Part shown: in pieces, positions 20,094 to 30,227 of the stretch
How positions within the stretch are numbered: position 1 is the first letter of the stretch
How the letters are laid out: every line of letters starts with the position of its first letter
Assembly (NCBI GenBank): GCA_917880885.1
Contig: OU862915.1
Span: 35,162,676 to 35,226,675, forward strand
DNA length: 64,000 bases
Origin: Limnephilus marmoratus
Lineage: Eukaryota; Arthropoda; Insecta; Trichoptera; Limnephilidae
Reading direction: 5' to 3'
The notes under the pieces: model-generated
Database searches by the model: none
The model's input: only the letters and a program-made list of their open reading frames with translations
What the model was told of the DNA's origin: nothing
Program-made: the position numbers and the translations under genes

Positions 20094-23000
20094 TCACAAC
20101 AATATTTTTACAAAAAACCCGAAATAATTTCCAAATCCAATAGAGTAACGCTGTGTAACAAGACGGTTTGTCGAGGGTATTTTTAGCATGGTATGGGAAA
20201 GGTTAAAAATGTCAATGTGGTAATAATTTGAGTTAAATGAGTGTGTGGATCTGTAGATAAATGAGTTCTGTTTGGAGTTAGTCTTGCAAAGAGGGAGATT
20301 AAAGGTAAGCGACTGCCTGCTGTTGCGATTTGGAACGTGGAATGATAGGCGTTGAAGAAGATCAGGACAATCGATTAAGTTATGTGTAATTTTAAATAAC
20401 ATTACCGAATCTGCTATGTTTCTTCGACAAGTTGACGTTTGTATTTTGAAGAACTTTGCACAGTCTTCATTACTAACATGAGATCGAAAAGAGCGGAAAT
20501 TGAGGTACCTTAAAAATCTATTTTGAACGCTTTCAATTCTATTTTTGTGCACTGCATAGCCTGGGTTCCACACCTGAGATGCGTATTCAAGGATACTACG
20601 AACATAATAGAAATACAGTGTTTTGAAAGAAGTAAGGTCTTTAAATTGTTTACAAGAGCGGATTATGAAACCAAGCATAGAAGATGCATTAGTGACTATA
20701 TGGTCAATATGTTTGTAGAAATTCAGTTTACTATCAAATATAACCCCAAGGTCCTTACTTTCGAATTTGATAGACAACGATACATGATTAATTGAGTATT
20801 CATGGATTGATACGTTTTTATTTCTAGTAAAGCGCACGATGAAGCACTTAGAAATATTTATTTCCAGACAATGGGCATTACAATACGTGCTCAAGCGTAG
20901 CAAATCATCTTGCGGCTTCTGACAGTCCTCGATTGAGTTTATAGGTGAAAATATTTTCATGTCATCTGCATACAGGATAGTTTGGGAGTTAAGAAAACAG
21001 TTACCAACATCATTGATATATATGTTAAATAATAATGGTCCCAACAGGCTGCCTTGAGGAACTCCTGATGTAACAGCAACAGAATCTGATTTAAATCCAG
21101 CAACCACTACTATTTGGCTACGGTTGGAGATATACGAAGAGAGCCAACGATAAAGATTGCCGTGAATACCAATCTCTAAGAGCTTGTTTAACAAGATTGA
21201 GTGATCGACCCTGTCAAACGCCTTACTAAAGTCGGTATAGATAGTGTCCACTTGTATTCGGTTATCCAAATTATACTGGAGGTACTCTGTGAAAGTTAAA
21301 AGATTTGTGTTTATTGATTTACCACTAATGAAACCGTGCTGGTTCATATTCAGGCTAGGTTTAAGAGCAGCATATAGTTGATCATAGATTATTTTTTCAA
21401 AAATTTTGTTGAATATGCAAAGTTTGGAGATTGGCCTGTAGTTTTTGACATCAGTTTTTTTACCATTCTTGAAGATGGGAGACACAAATGCGGATTTTCA
21501 TATAACTGGGACAGTGCATTCGGTAAGAGAACGATTGAAAATCAAAGAGAGGGGTAAGGCTAGATTGTTTGCACATCGTTTAATAAGGATTGAAGGTATT
21601 TTGTCAGGACCAGCACCTTTGCAAGTATCTATTTCCTTAAGGTATTTTAAGACGATTTCTCGCGTCACCTCAATATTGTTTATATTGGATGTATGGTTTC
21701 CGACGTCAGTTTGATTACGGGCAGGTGGATTAGAGGGTTTACTAAAAACCGAACTGAAATATTCTGAGAATAAATTTGCAATGGCTGTTCCATTATCGGC
21801 TCTCAGCTCTCCAAGATACATACATTTTGGAACACCCTGGGATTTGTTAGAGGATTTGACGTGGCTCCAGAAGTTTTCGGGTTTGAGGATATATTATTTT
21901 CGATTTTACTTAAGTAACGAGATTTGCTTTCCCGACATAAATCTTTGTGCCGTTTACGAAGGAGAGAAAATGCGTCATAATCAGCCTGATTTTTGTGTTT
22001 TTTATATTTGCTAAAATATTTCGATTTTTCCTTCATTACCTTTATAAGGGCAGCATTGTACCAAGGAGGATATTTCAAATTCCACGAAAATTTATGAGGA
22101 ATGTGAAGGTTTATGAGAGATTTCAAAAACGTATAGAGATCATCAAGCGCTGGTTCTATTTGGGAGGTAGAGAAAATGGATGCCCAGTCAGCTTGTTCTA
22201 GGGCGAGATTAATTGATTCGTAGTCTCCGCGATTATATACATATAAAAACTTTCCTCTTCGCATTTGTCAATGAAGGGGTTTCCTGAAATGGCACACTAA
22301 TGGACAAAGCTTTATGATGTGCATCCTCGGGAACTAGCGGGTCGTCATTAGATTTGACAGAGATTAATAGATTTGACAGTATCAAATCTAGGATAAGGCC
22401 GCTTGAGTTTAGTTCACCGTTGTATTGTGAGAGGTCCAAAAAATGCATACAGTCTACGAAATTATTACTTATATGAGTAGAGTAATTACTAGCCGTATAG
22501 TGAGCAGATGACGTGGTTTGGGTCCATGAAATTTCAGCAAGATTAAAGTCACTTAAGATAATAAAAGAATCCATGGGATTATTTGATACCACATCTGATA
22601 ACATATTTAGGAAATTTTCAATTAAATATTGATGTTGAGTCCCTCCGGGGATGTATACGCAGCATATATGGATTAAACGGTGAGGTGTACTATTAGTGCG
22701 AATGGTGACCCAAATGTCTTCAGCACAAGAGGTCCATTCAGGTCGGGCGATGCTGATCAGTTCCTGTTTAATAGTTAATACTACACCACGGCCAAGACGT
22801 TGACCCGTGGAAGCGTAGTCGCGTTCTCTACGATATACATAGTACCGAGAGTCGAAAAGTTCTTCGTCTCTGAAGCCTTTGGTGAGCCATGATTCTATAA
22901 GAGCGATTATATCGTAATCGTTTGAAAATGTATTTTGAAGGAACGTCGTTGTTTTGGTTCGAAGACCTCTAACATTCTGGTAATATATTGCTAAAGACAT
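20094..23000 (-). pseudogene. CR1-like ORF2: endonuclease and reverse transcriptase
   Basis: From Met at 23,000: endonuclease motifs YYQNVRGLRTK, ALIESWL, LSDFNLAEISW and SSGLILDLI. A frameshift lies near 22,250, after which YNRGDYESIN and NLKYPPWYNAAL follow. A second frameshift near 21,815 leads to GAGPDKIPSIL. An in-frame TGA at about 21,498-21,500 sits where the sequence reads CTVPVI-stop-KSAFVSPIFKNG. The rest is clean: NYRPISKL, YTDFSKAFDRVDH, SGVPQGSLLGPLL and ILYADDMKIF, then the C-terminal domain with SILEYASQVWNP. The protein would nick DNA and reverse-transcribe the LINE RNA; it cannot be made whole from this copy. Confidence 0.86.
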
Positions 23001-23070
23001 GGGATAGTATTAAAGTAAATGCTAGTGAGAAAGCGGTAAGTTATACATAAAAGTGATAAGTGTAATGAGT

Positions 23071-23260
23071 AAATTCGTTTATAGTGCATGCAATTTAAAA
23101 GAATAAGTACATCTAACACAATGCATGTGTTAGATGTATTTACGTAAATTAAGTACCTACGAACGTGCAATAATGTACGAGTATTTACGTAAGATAAGTA
23201 AATTCGGTTATAGGGCACGCAATTTAACAGAGTAAGTACATCTAACTCAATGCATGTGGG
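23071..23260. repeat. Tandem duplication inside the CR1-like LINE spacer
   Basis: A ~60-bp block starting GTAAATTC.GTTATAG is present at 23,071-23,130 and again at 23,199-23,259 with few differences. Both copies contain GTACATCTAAC and AATGCATGTG. It lies between ORF1 and ORF2. Confidence 0.7.
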
Positions 23261-23762
23261 TGCATCACAGAGTTTAAAATAATAATAATGTATATGTCTT
23301 GTAATACGCATCTCAGGTCCGGCTATTGATACTATTGTTCTGATGTTGATATAATTAGATATAGGTAGGTACCCATATTTAAGGTAAGAACTATTCATAA
23401 TATTATTTAGTAGGTATTTTAGTAAAATTATTGTGTACAAATGAGTATATAATAATTTGCTTACCACAGCAGCATAAAAGGCAATTGGTGTAAACGAGAC
23501 CGTGATAGTTCATCGAGTAGGTCTGAGTGTAAAGCGTGTAGCAGGTAGTGGTCGCCAACAGGCGGTTACATGGTTTTCAAATTGGTTCTTGAAAAGTTTA
23601 CTTGATTGGGTTAGAAGTGAATTAAAAATTTTAAGGGAGAGGGCAAAATAGGAGAGGGAGGGTAGGTGTAATAAGAGTGGATGATGGGAGTAGGGGAATG
23701 TGTGGGGAGGTACATGACAGAATAAAAAATCTATTTTAGACGCAAAGAGGATGCAGGAGGAC

Positions 23763-24659
23763 TTAGGTAATTTTCTTGAGGTCCTCTTCCTTGGTAATTA
23801 GTATGGGGGGTGAAGTAGGATTTTTCCTTACAAATATCATGCTGTTTTTCAGCCACGTGAATTTGTACCCCTTCTCCTTCGCAAACCCCTTGGCCCGAAA
23901 AAGGAGGTTTTTGTTGAAGCTGGTCAGATGGTCGTTGACATAGATTTTTCTTTCGTCACCTGGGTAATTTAAGTCCTTCGTGCTTATTCCTTTTCTTCGT
24001 CGAATTTTCGAGATGAATTCATTTTTACGTGAGCGGGAGGTGAATTTTACAATTATTGGTTTGATTAATTTAGAATGAAGTGGGTCTTTCGCCGAGACTC
24101 TGGTAGCGAACTCGATTTCACTGGTTTTAAAGTTGTGAATACCAATTTGGTTTGCTATTTCTGATAGGATGTTTGGAATGTTTTCATTTTTATCTTGAGG
24201 TATTCCTTTTAATTCAATATTTTGAAGCCTCATCCATTGTTCTCTTTTGTTTGAATCTTCTGGCATTGATTTTATTGTCAGTTGAAGAGAGGAAATGTCC
24301 CGTTCTAGATTATCTACTTTGCTCATCGATTGTTCAAATGCTTGGAATCATTTAATAAAATCATCGAATTTTGAGTTATTGAAGTCGACAGATTTTTTAA
24401 GTTCAGACATGTCTTCCTTTACTTGGTTATTAAGGGTTTTGAGGGAGGCAAGTTCCGAGAATATTTTTTTTATTTCAACCATCACATCTTTTATGGGGTT
24501 GGTTGACGTAGCTGTTGATTGGGGTGAAGTTTTGCAGGTAGTGCAGCGCCAGGTTCTTCTTTTCTCATTTTTAGCCTTTCGAAATGTAGTTTCAGATGTC
24601 CCTCCGCATTCGTAGTGAAACTGCTTACTGCAGGATTTACAAGTGATGCCATCTGTCAA
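23763..24659 (-). pseudogene. CR1-like ORF1: PHD finger, coiled coil and RNA-binding region
   Basis: The N-terminal part is a Cys/His-rich PHD-like finger (CKSCSKQFHYECGG, then WRCTTCK). A coiled-coil stretch (SELASLKTLNNQVKED) is followed by a region typical of LINE ORF1 proteins, with WMRLQNIELKGIPQ, KPIIVKFTSRSRKNEF, then KIYVNDHLTSFNKNLLF. One in-frame TGA at 24,348-24,350 separates FDDFIK from FQAFEQSM; a single base change from a sense codon would explain it. No ATG is visible at the very start (frame opens at TTG 24,659 and runs a little upstream), so the 5' end may be truncated at about 24,690. Confidence 0.8.
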
Positions 24660-24699
24660 AGTTAGTTGGCACTTAAAACTGAAAATGATAAAAGGTTGG

Positions 24700-25560
24700 T
24701 CGCCTCTGGCTTATCAGGCGCACGGTGATGTGGATATATAAGTAGGTATTGTATGTCTGTTAGGCAACAGAGCACGGGACGGCACTGCCCGGCGCGGATA
24801 CACTTTGTAGGTAGTCCTAAATTCTAATATACGGCAACTCAGAACTGCACTTTATAATTTTGGTTTCAACAATGAATTACCATCAACACTTTAGAGGAAA
24901 TATGAAAACTAATTTTGTACGAATTCACCGAAGAATTGTGCGAAGTTTGAATGTGTAATTTGACGTTTTAACTGAAGGAAAGCAATAACTTTGAGAGAGC
25001 AAAAAATGACGTGTGTCACACTTGATTGATTGTTGTTAAAATGGGTATAGGTATGTTTGAAGAGGGTGCAAAATGACTTTTGCTTAAACCCCCGTAACCG
25101 CGCACAGAGAAAGAAGCCTGAGAAATGTGTAATTACAAATTTTAGAGGAGCGCGCTAATATTTAAAGCGATAAAAACGCTGCGAAAATTGTGAAAATGTT
25201 TAATAAAACACGACTCATTTAAAATAGAGTAAAAATTTCGCGGGGATTGTCATAAACAGCATTTAAAGAAACACTGTGAATTATTTCATACATATAACTT
25301 GTAAAATAACTGAAACAAATGTGTTTATAATAATTTTTGGAGCATAATTTGCGATTTTTTCTCTCGAGGAAATTTTATATAATTTGCGTATTGGCGCGAC
25401 GAATTTCTATATATTATCTTTAAAAATAACACATACTTTTTTTAAGAGCTTAAAAACTTCTAATGTTTAAGGGAGGTTTGCAAGAAATCGGTAGAAATTC
25501 GGGAAGCGCCGTATTAAGGACTTACCTGTAGAGGTGCGTAAAAAAAGGCTTGATATGTAT
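24700..25560. other. Non-coding; possible LINE leader then unique sequence
   Basis: Bases 24,770-24,810 are GC-rich (gggacggcactgcccggcg) and might belong to the CR1-like leader. The rest is AT-rich with no recognisable gene. Confidence 0.35.
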
Positions 25561-25564
25561 GCAT

Positions 25565-26108
25565 TAGTCCAGTCAAGGAAGGAGGTGTAGAGTGCGTGAG
25601 CAGGGACCTAAGCAATTCTTTCAGGACTTGTTTAGGGTGCTTAGGGTGTGAACATACTAAAAGTCCTGACGTCTAGGTGGTGAGCAAGAGTGGTGAGGGG
25701 GGGGGGGGGGGGGGGGAAGGTCCCAATTTTCAGGTTTCCGCTTGTATCTCAAAAACGGTGCGTCGCAGAGGAAAATTTTTTGAAAATAAGTAAAAGCTAA
25801 TAAAATTATTTACAACTTTTATTCTTTATGTAATTTTCTAAATCCCAGCTGTTTTTGAGTTACACGCTCCACAAATGAAGATATTTTCGAAAAAAATCAT
25901 TTAACCTCACATTTTTCATCAAACATTCCTTCATATCGTCTAAAATATTCATCACATTTGTTCAAAAAAAGTTGTAAAGAATTTAATTCCCTTTTAGAAT
26001 ATATATGCATATGCACATAAATCTCCAACCAGTAAATATTTAAATCTATTTAAAGTTTTTTCGCTATATGTCGTCATTTTCAGAAAAAGCTGTTTTAATC
26101 CTATTACC
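25565..26108 (+). repeat. Left long terminal inverted repeat
   Basis: It pairs with 29,667-30,227. Shared landmarks going inward are GGAGGTGTAGAGTGCGTGAG, TAGGGTGCTTAGGGTGTG, a G-run (about 25,697-25,718), GGTCCCAATTTTCAGG, CGGTGCGTCGCAGAGG and AAAAAGCTGTTTT. Similarity is very high over the outer half and lower toward the inside. Confidence 0.85.
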
Positions 26109-26342
26109 TACTAACCCACAGCTTTTGTTCGTTCACCTAATAAATATGTGTGACCACACTTTAAAGCCAGTTATTAAATAAAGTAGATAAAAATCATATT
26201 ACTTAAAAAAATTCAAATTGTGTTTTATAATGATAATAATAATTACGTCATGATAATTTTATAATATTTCTATTTAATTAAATGAATACAATATTAGCGA
26301 AACTCAATCGAAATCTGGAGACAGAAAAATCAGAAAAGATAT

Positions 26343-26415
26343 TGGCTCCGCTGGGACTCGAACCCAGAACCCTTTTCTTACATGGAAACAGCTCTACCGA
26401 TAAAGCTACGGAACC
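26343..26415 (-). tRNA. tRNA-Thr(UGU)-like gene, unit 1
   Basis: The 73-nt cloverleaf reads on the minus strand: GGTTCCG / CGGAGCC acceptor (one G-U), D arm GCTT...GAGC, T arm CTGGG-TTCGAGT-CCCAG, 5-nt variable loop. The anticodon position reads TGT. Position 33 is A instead of the near-universal T, and pair 27-43 is G-A, so it may be a pseudo-tRNA. This copy has TTTATCGG where the others read TTAATCGG in the A box. Confidence 0.6.
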
Positions 26416-26756
26416 CATATTAATTCGGTCACTTTTAACTGTATCATACTTCGACTAAGAACTACCAACATTATCTTCATTTACTTAACGCATATATTAT
26501 TGGCTGCTATCTTTATATATGATTACAAGATTCAACTCGAACTAAATGCAATCTAGATAGTATCTGGATAAATTTTTATCCATTTTATTTGTAATACGCG
26601 ACATCTATTGACTTTTTCTGCAAGTCTAGGATGAATATTTATTATTAATTTTTTAAACTTTATGAGTAAAATCTCAAATTATAATATTTAATTAAATGAA
26701 GACAATATTAGCGAAACTCAATCGAAATCTGGAGACAGAAAAATCAGAAAAGATAT

Positions 26757-26829
26757 TGGCTCCGCTGGGACTCGAACCCAGAACCCTTTTCTTACATGGA
26801 AACAGCTCTACCGATTAAGCTACGGAACC
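26757..26829 (-). tRNA. tRNA-Thr(UGU)-like gene, unit 2
   Basis: Same 73-nt cloverleaf, with A box TAGCTTAATCGG and B box GGTTCGAGTCC matching the pol III consensus. The same non-canonical A33 and G-A pair in the anticodon stem are present. Confidence 0.6.
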
Positions 26830-27217
26830 CATATTAATTCGGTCACTTTTAACTGTATCATACTTCGACTAAGAACTACCAACATTATCTTCATTTACTT
26901 AACGCATATATTATTGGCTGCTATCTTTATATATGATTACAAGATTCAACTCGAACTAAATGCAATCTAGATAGTGTCTGGATAAATTTTTATCCATTTT
27001 ATTTGTAATACGCGACATCTATTGACTTTTTCTGCAAGTCTAGGCAAGTTTTTCTGTCAATTTATCCAGACACTATCTAGATTGCATTTAGTTCGAGTTG
27101 AATCTTGTAATCATATATAAAGATAGCAGCCAATAATATATGCGTTAAGTAAATGAAGATAATGTTGGTAGTTCTTAATCGAAGTATGATACAGTTAAAA
27201 GTGACCGAATTAATATG

Positions 27218-27290
27218 GGTTCCGTAGCTTAATCGGTAGAGCTGTTTCCATGTAAGAAAAGGGTTCTGGGTTCGAGTCCCAGCGGAGCCA
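27218..27290 (+). tRNA. tRNA-Thr(UGU)-like gene, unit 3
   Basis: Plus-strand copy in the inverted half of the palindrome. It matches unit 2 over all 73 positions by eye, including the intact A and B boxes and the odd A33. Confidence 0.6.
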
Positions 27291-27631
27291 ATATCTTTTC
27301 TGATTTTTCTGTCTCCAGATTTCGATTGAGTTTCGCTAATATTGTCTTCATTTAATAAAATATTATAATTTGAGATTTTACTCATAAAGTTTAAAAAATT
27401 AATAATAAATATTCATCCTAGACTTGCAGAAAAAGTCAATAGATGTCGCGTATTACAAATAAAATGGATAAAAATTTATCCAGATACTATCTAGATTGCA
27501 TTTAGTTCGAGTTGAATCTTGTAATCATATATAAAGATAGCAGCCAATAATATATGCGTTAAGTAAATGAAGATAATGTTGGTAGTTCTTAGTCGAAGTA
27601 TGATACAGTTAAAAGTGACCGAATTAATATG

Positions 27632-27704
27632 GGTTCCGTAGCTTAATCGGTAGAGCTGTTTCCATGTAAGAAAAGGGTTCTGGGTTCGAGTCCCAGCGGA
27701 GCCA
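27632..27704 (+). tRNA. tRNA-Thr(UGU)-like gene, unit 4
   Basis: Plus-strand copy, 414 bp after unit 3. Same 73-nt sequence as units 2 and 3. Confidence 0.6.
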
Positions 27705-27905
27705 ATATCTTCTCTGATTTTTCTATCTCCAGATTTCGATTGAGTTTCGCTAATATTGTCTTCATTTAATTAAATATTATAATTTGAGATTTTACTCATA
27801 AAGTTTAAAAAACTAATAATAAATTTATAATATTTCGTTCATTTAATACATCAAGGATTAAAAATTATAAACCTCATTGTTATCACTGTTCTCAATAACA
27901 TAATG

Positions 27906-29663
27906 TTACACTATCATCGTCTTTGGACGTGAGGGTCCTGGTAAGCGTTGTTCATCCATGGCATATTCATCCTCAGTAGTGGATGGCTCTTGCTGAATAG
28001 GCTCTACGTTGTCTTCATCGTCGTCCTCAGCAACGCTATTGAGGCATCTCCCTTGGCAGAGGAGGCACGCTGTAGAACTGGTCGGCATTGCTTTTCGGCA
28101 TCCACATTTGCCAATTGCACAATCCTTGGTGCAGCAGCAAAATATCATATTCAGAAGGATCTCCGATGCTGGTGGATCTTCTGTTGTAATTGGCAACAGG
28201 GTCTCTCCTTCATGATTCCACCCCCATTCTTCAGGGGGCAGCTCAATCGGTGCACTGGGAATGCTGTTTAGCTGCGCTCTCTGTTGGAGGGAGGGAGCTG
28301 ATGTCAGGCTTCATATTTGCCCACTTATTGGGTCCACCGACCTTGTGAACGACTGGAAGCGGTATTGGTTAAGGGAGCTCTGTCTTGTTGGCGCCGCATA
28401 CCATCTAAGGAAACATTTATTTCCAGCCTCTTCAACCTCGTCGCCAGTAGAGGAGGGGTTGTAAAAGAACATTGCCGCTTGCTTGATGATTTCTGACTCC
28501 AAGTACAAATTTGAGAAGCCCACCTTGCTTCTCCTGAAAGTTGCAGATGTTGTATCGCAGCCAGTAAATGAATGTAATGTGTATTCAAATCCACGTGCTG
28601 CATCTCTTGAGTGTACAGTGTCATTGTTTTGGTTTTCCCTCGTCCAGGTTTCAGCAGCAGAATATCTTGGGTGGGAGGAGTAGAAGCAATCAATTGGACA
28701 GTGAGTTCATATCTTCACCACCACAGAATTGTGAGAGGATTGTTCCACATCAGTCTTAACGACAAGGACATCGGCATCATCGGTGGCGTAAAGAGTCTGT
28801 GTCCCATTCTCCCGAAGCTTTGTCTGTAGGAGATGAAGTTCATTTTGTTGGTAGGATTTGATAAAAAATCTCCCTGTTTAACAGGTGTCCCAAGTTAAAT
28901 TGATGTCAGCTGATCTTCTTAGTCTGTATCATCGTATCTGTTCTAGTGATTTCGTACTGTTGGCTGGGTTTGAATACCCATCAAATACCACAATGTGAGT
29001 CATCCAGGATAGTGTTGGTTGACGTAAGTGATGTAACGATCACAAATTGTGGCAACGGAGGCATATTTTTGCCAAATTACCCTGTGTAGTAGAAATCCTC
29101 CGTCCACAACTATGTTCATCTGAGGCTGTAGATCAGTGTTTTAGTAGGTTCGAATAAGCTGTACAGGACAGATTTAGTTGTCTTTCGCATCCTACTTTCA
29201 TTGAACAGTGCCAAGAGAAATGTGGCCAACTTATACTCAAAGAATTTAATCAAATCCTCATCTGATCGTCTGCTTATCAGTTTGCTTGATCGTTTGCATA
29301 TCCGCTGAAACAGCAATGTTGGGTCAACTGCACCCTTTTTTATCGTGAATTTTTATCGACGAGCTGACAGAAGACATTGGGAATTGACATTATTTCACTG
29401 GTTTGTGGGAATGGAGTATGTGCATCAAACCACTGACCAAGTAAGGAAATGTCTGCTGTATCTCTACTTCAGTAGGATGGTCCGAGGTCCTTGTGTTGTT
29501 CACTTGACGTGAAGAAGATTCCACAAAACTCTTCAGGGGAAGTGCAGATCTCATGAGTTGCGCTCATACCAACTAACCAATTGCTGACTACATTATGCGA
29601 AACATCTCTGGTTCCTCTCCTCGGCCTTTTGAATGATCGCATCAATGTGGTTTCAATGGTCAT
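27906..29663 (-). pseudogene. Nuclease-like / Cys-rich protein of a candidate transposon
   Basis: I recognise this as a large family of uncharacterised arthropod and cnidarian proteins. Blocks on the minus strand, in order: TIETTLMRSFKRP; SEQHKDLGPS; RDTADISLLGQWFDAHTPFP; LFQRICKRSSKL with SDEDLIKFFEYKLATFLLAL; ALFNESRMRKTTKSVLYSLF; IVVDGGFLLHRVIWQ and YVNQHYP; HIVVFDGYSNPANSTKS; YATDDADVLVVKT; VQLIASTPPTQDILLL; HSFTGCDTTSATF; PEEWGWNHEGETLLPITT; CCCTKDCAIGKCGCRK. The VDGG...DDADVL...GCDTTS pattern looks like a PIN/XPG-type nuclease core, and the end like a CXC zinc-binding module. Several frameshifts and at least four stops (one TGA near 29,468) make it dead. The N-terminus abuts the right inverted repeat, so the longer N-terminal part of the family is missing. 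Confidence 0.8.
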
Positions 29664-29666
29664 ATC

Positions 29667-30227
29667 GGTGTGTCAGTAATAAGATAAAAACAGCTTTTTC
29701 TGAAAATGGCGACATTTTACGAAAAAACTTTAAATTGCTGTACATATTTACTGGTTGGAGATTTATTTGTATATGTATATATATATATTCTAAAAGGGAA
29801 TTAAATTCTTTACAACTTTTTTCAAATAAACTTCTTTGTGTGATGAATATTTTATACGATATGAAGGAATGTTTGATGAAAAATATGAGGTAAAAGTATT
29901 TTTTTCGGAAATATCTACATTTCTGGAGCGTGTAATTCAAAAACGGCTAGGATTTAGAAAATTACATATAAAATAAAAGTTGTAGATAATTTTATAAGCT
30001 TTTACTTATTCTTAAAAAATTTTCCTCTGCGACGCACCGTTTTTGAGATACAAGCGGAAACCTGAAAATTGGGACCTTCCCCCCCCCCCCCCCCTAGCTC
30101 ACCACCTAGACGTCAGGACTTTTAGTATGTTCACACCCTAAGCACCCTAAACAAGTCCTGAAAGAATCGCTTAGGTCCCTGCTCACGCACTCTACACCTC
30201 CTTTTGGAGCATTTATTTACTGGACTA
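29667..30227 (-). repeat. Right long terminal inverted repeat
   Basis: Reverse complement of 25,565-26,108, including the homopolymer (C-run about 30,080-30,097 here). The outer end carries an extra ~10 bp (TAAATAAATGCTCC on the minus strand) between TAGTCCAG and GGAGGTGTAG compared with the left copy. The promoter of the enclosed gene would have to lie in this repeat. Confidence 0.85.

Larger units (their letters stand above)
20050..24700 (-). mobile_element. CR1-like LINE with PHD-finger ORF1
   Basis: Minus-strand order is ORF1 (24,659-23,763), a ~760-bp spacer with a tandem duplication, ORF2 (23,000-20,094) and a short 3' UTR ending near 20,050. The PHD-type ORF1 and the RT sequence fit the CR1/L2 group better than Jockey. 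Both ORFs are broken, but only by single stops and frameshifts, so most of the element is preserved. The boundaries are approximate and no target duplication was found. A related 3' fragment is at 59.7-60.36 kb. Confidence 0.8.
26273..27776. repeat. 1.5-kb palindrome of four tRNA-bearing units
   Basis: Two 414-bp units in direct order are followed, after a ~72-bp centre (26,989-27,060), by the same two units inverted. The arms are about 716 bp each. Every unit contains a 73-nt tRNA-like gene flanked by TATTAGCGAAACTCAATCG / CTGGAGACAGAAAAATCAG and, on the other side, TTAATTCGGTCACTTTTAAC. The arms differ at only a few positions by eye. The outer ends are TTAATTAAATGAA.AC and its inverse. Such a structure could arise from foldback transposition or template switching, or be an assembly artefact. 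Confidence 0.85.
25565..30227 (-). mobile_element. Candidate 4.66-kb transposon with ~550-bp inverted termini
   Basis: Two long inverted repeats (25,565-26,108 and 29,667-30,227) enclose a decayed minus-strand gene for a nuclease-like/Cys-rich protein and a 1.5-kb tRNA palindrome. Both outer ends read TAGTCCAGT going inward. The bases just outside are CAT (left) and CAT (right), compatible with a 3-bp target duplication but too short to be decisive. The XPG-type nuclease together with a Cys-rich domain recalls the Academ superfamily of DNA transposons, which I remember as having 3-4-bp duplications. That link is inference. The palindrome appears to have inserted between the 3' end of the gene and the left terminus. 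Confidence 0.65.

Noticed and set aside
22991..23467. Minus-strand 158-codon frame between the two CR1-like ORFs
   Set aside because: Its content (repeated LDVLxLLNC.) comes from the tandem DNA duplication in the spacer. There is no LINE domain, and ORF2 starts separately at 23,000.
27077..27385. 102-codon frame over the tRNA palindrome
   Set aside because: It runs through a tRNA-like gene and its flanks, and the codon pattern is that of repeat DNA.
26339..27704. CRISPR-like array (regularly spaced repeats)
   Set aside because: The repeats are 414 bp apart, contain tRNA-like genes and invert halfway. The window is eukaryotic.
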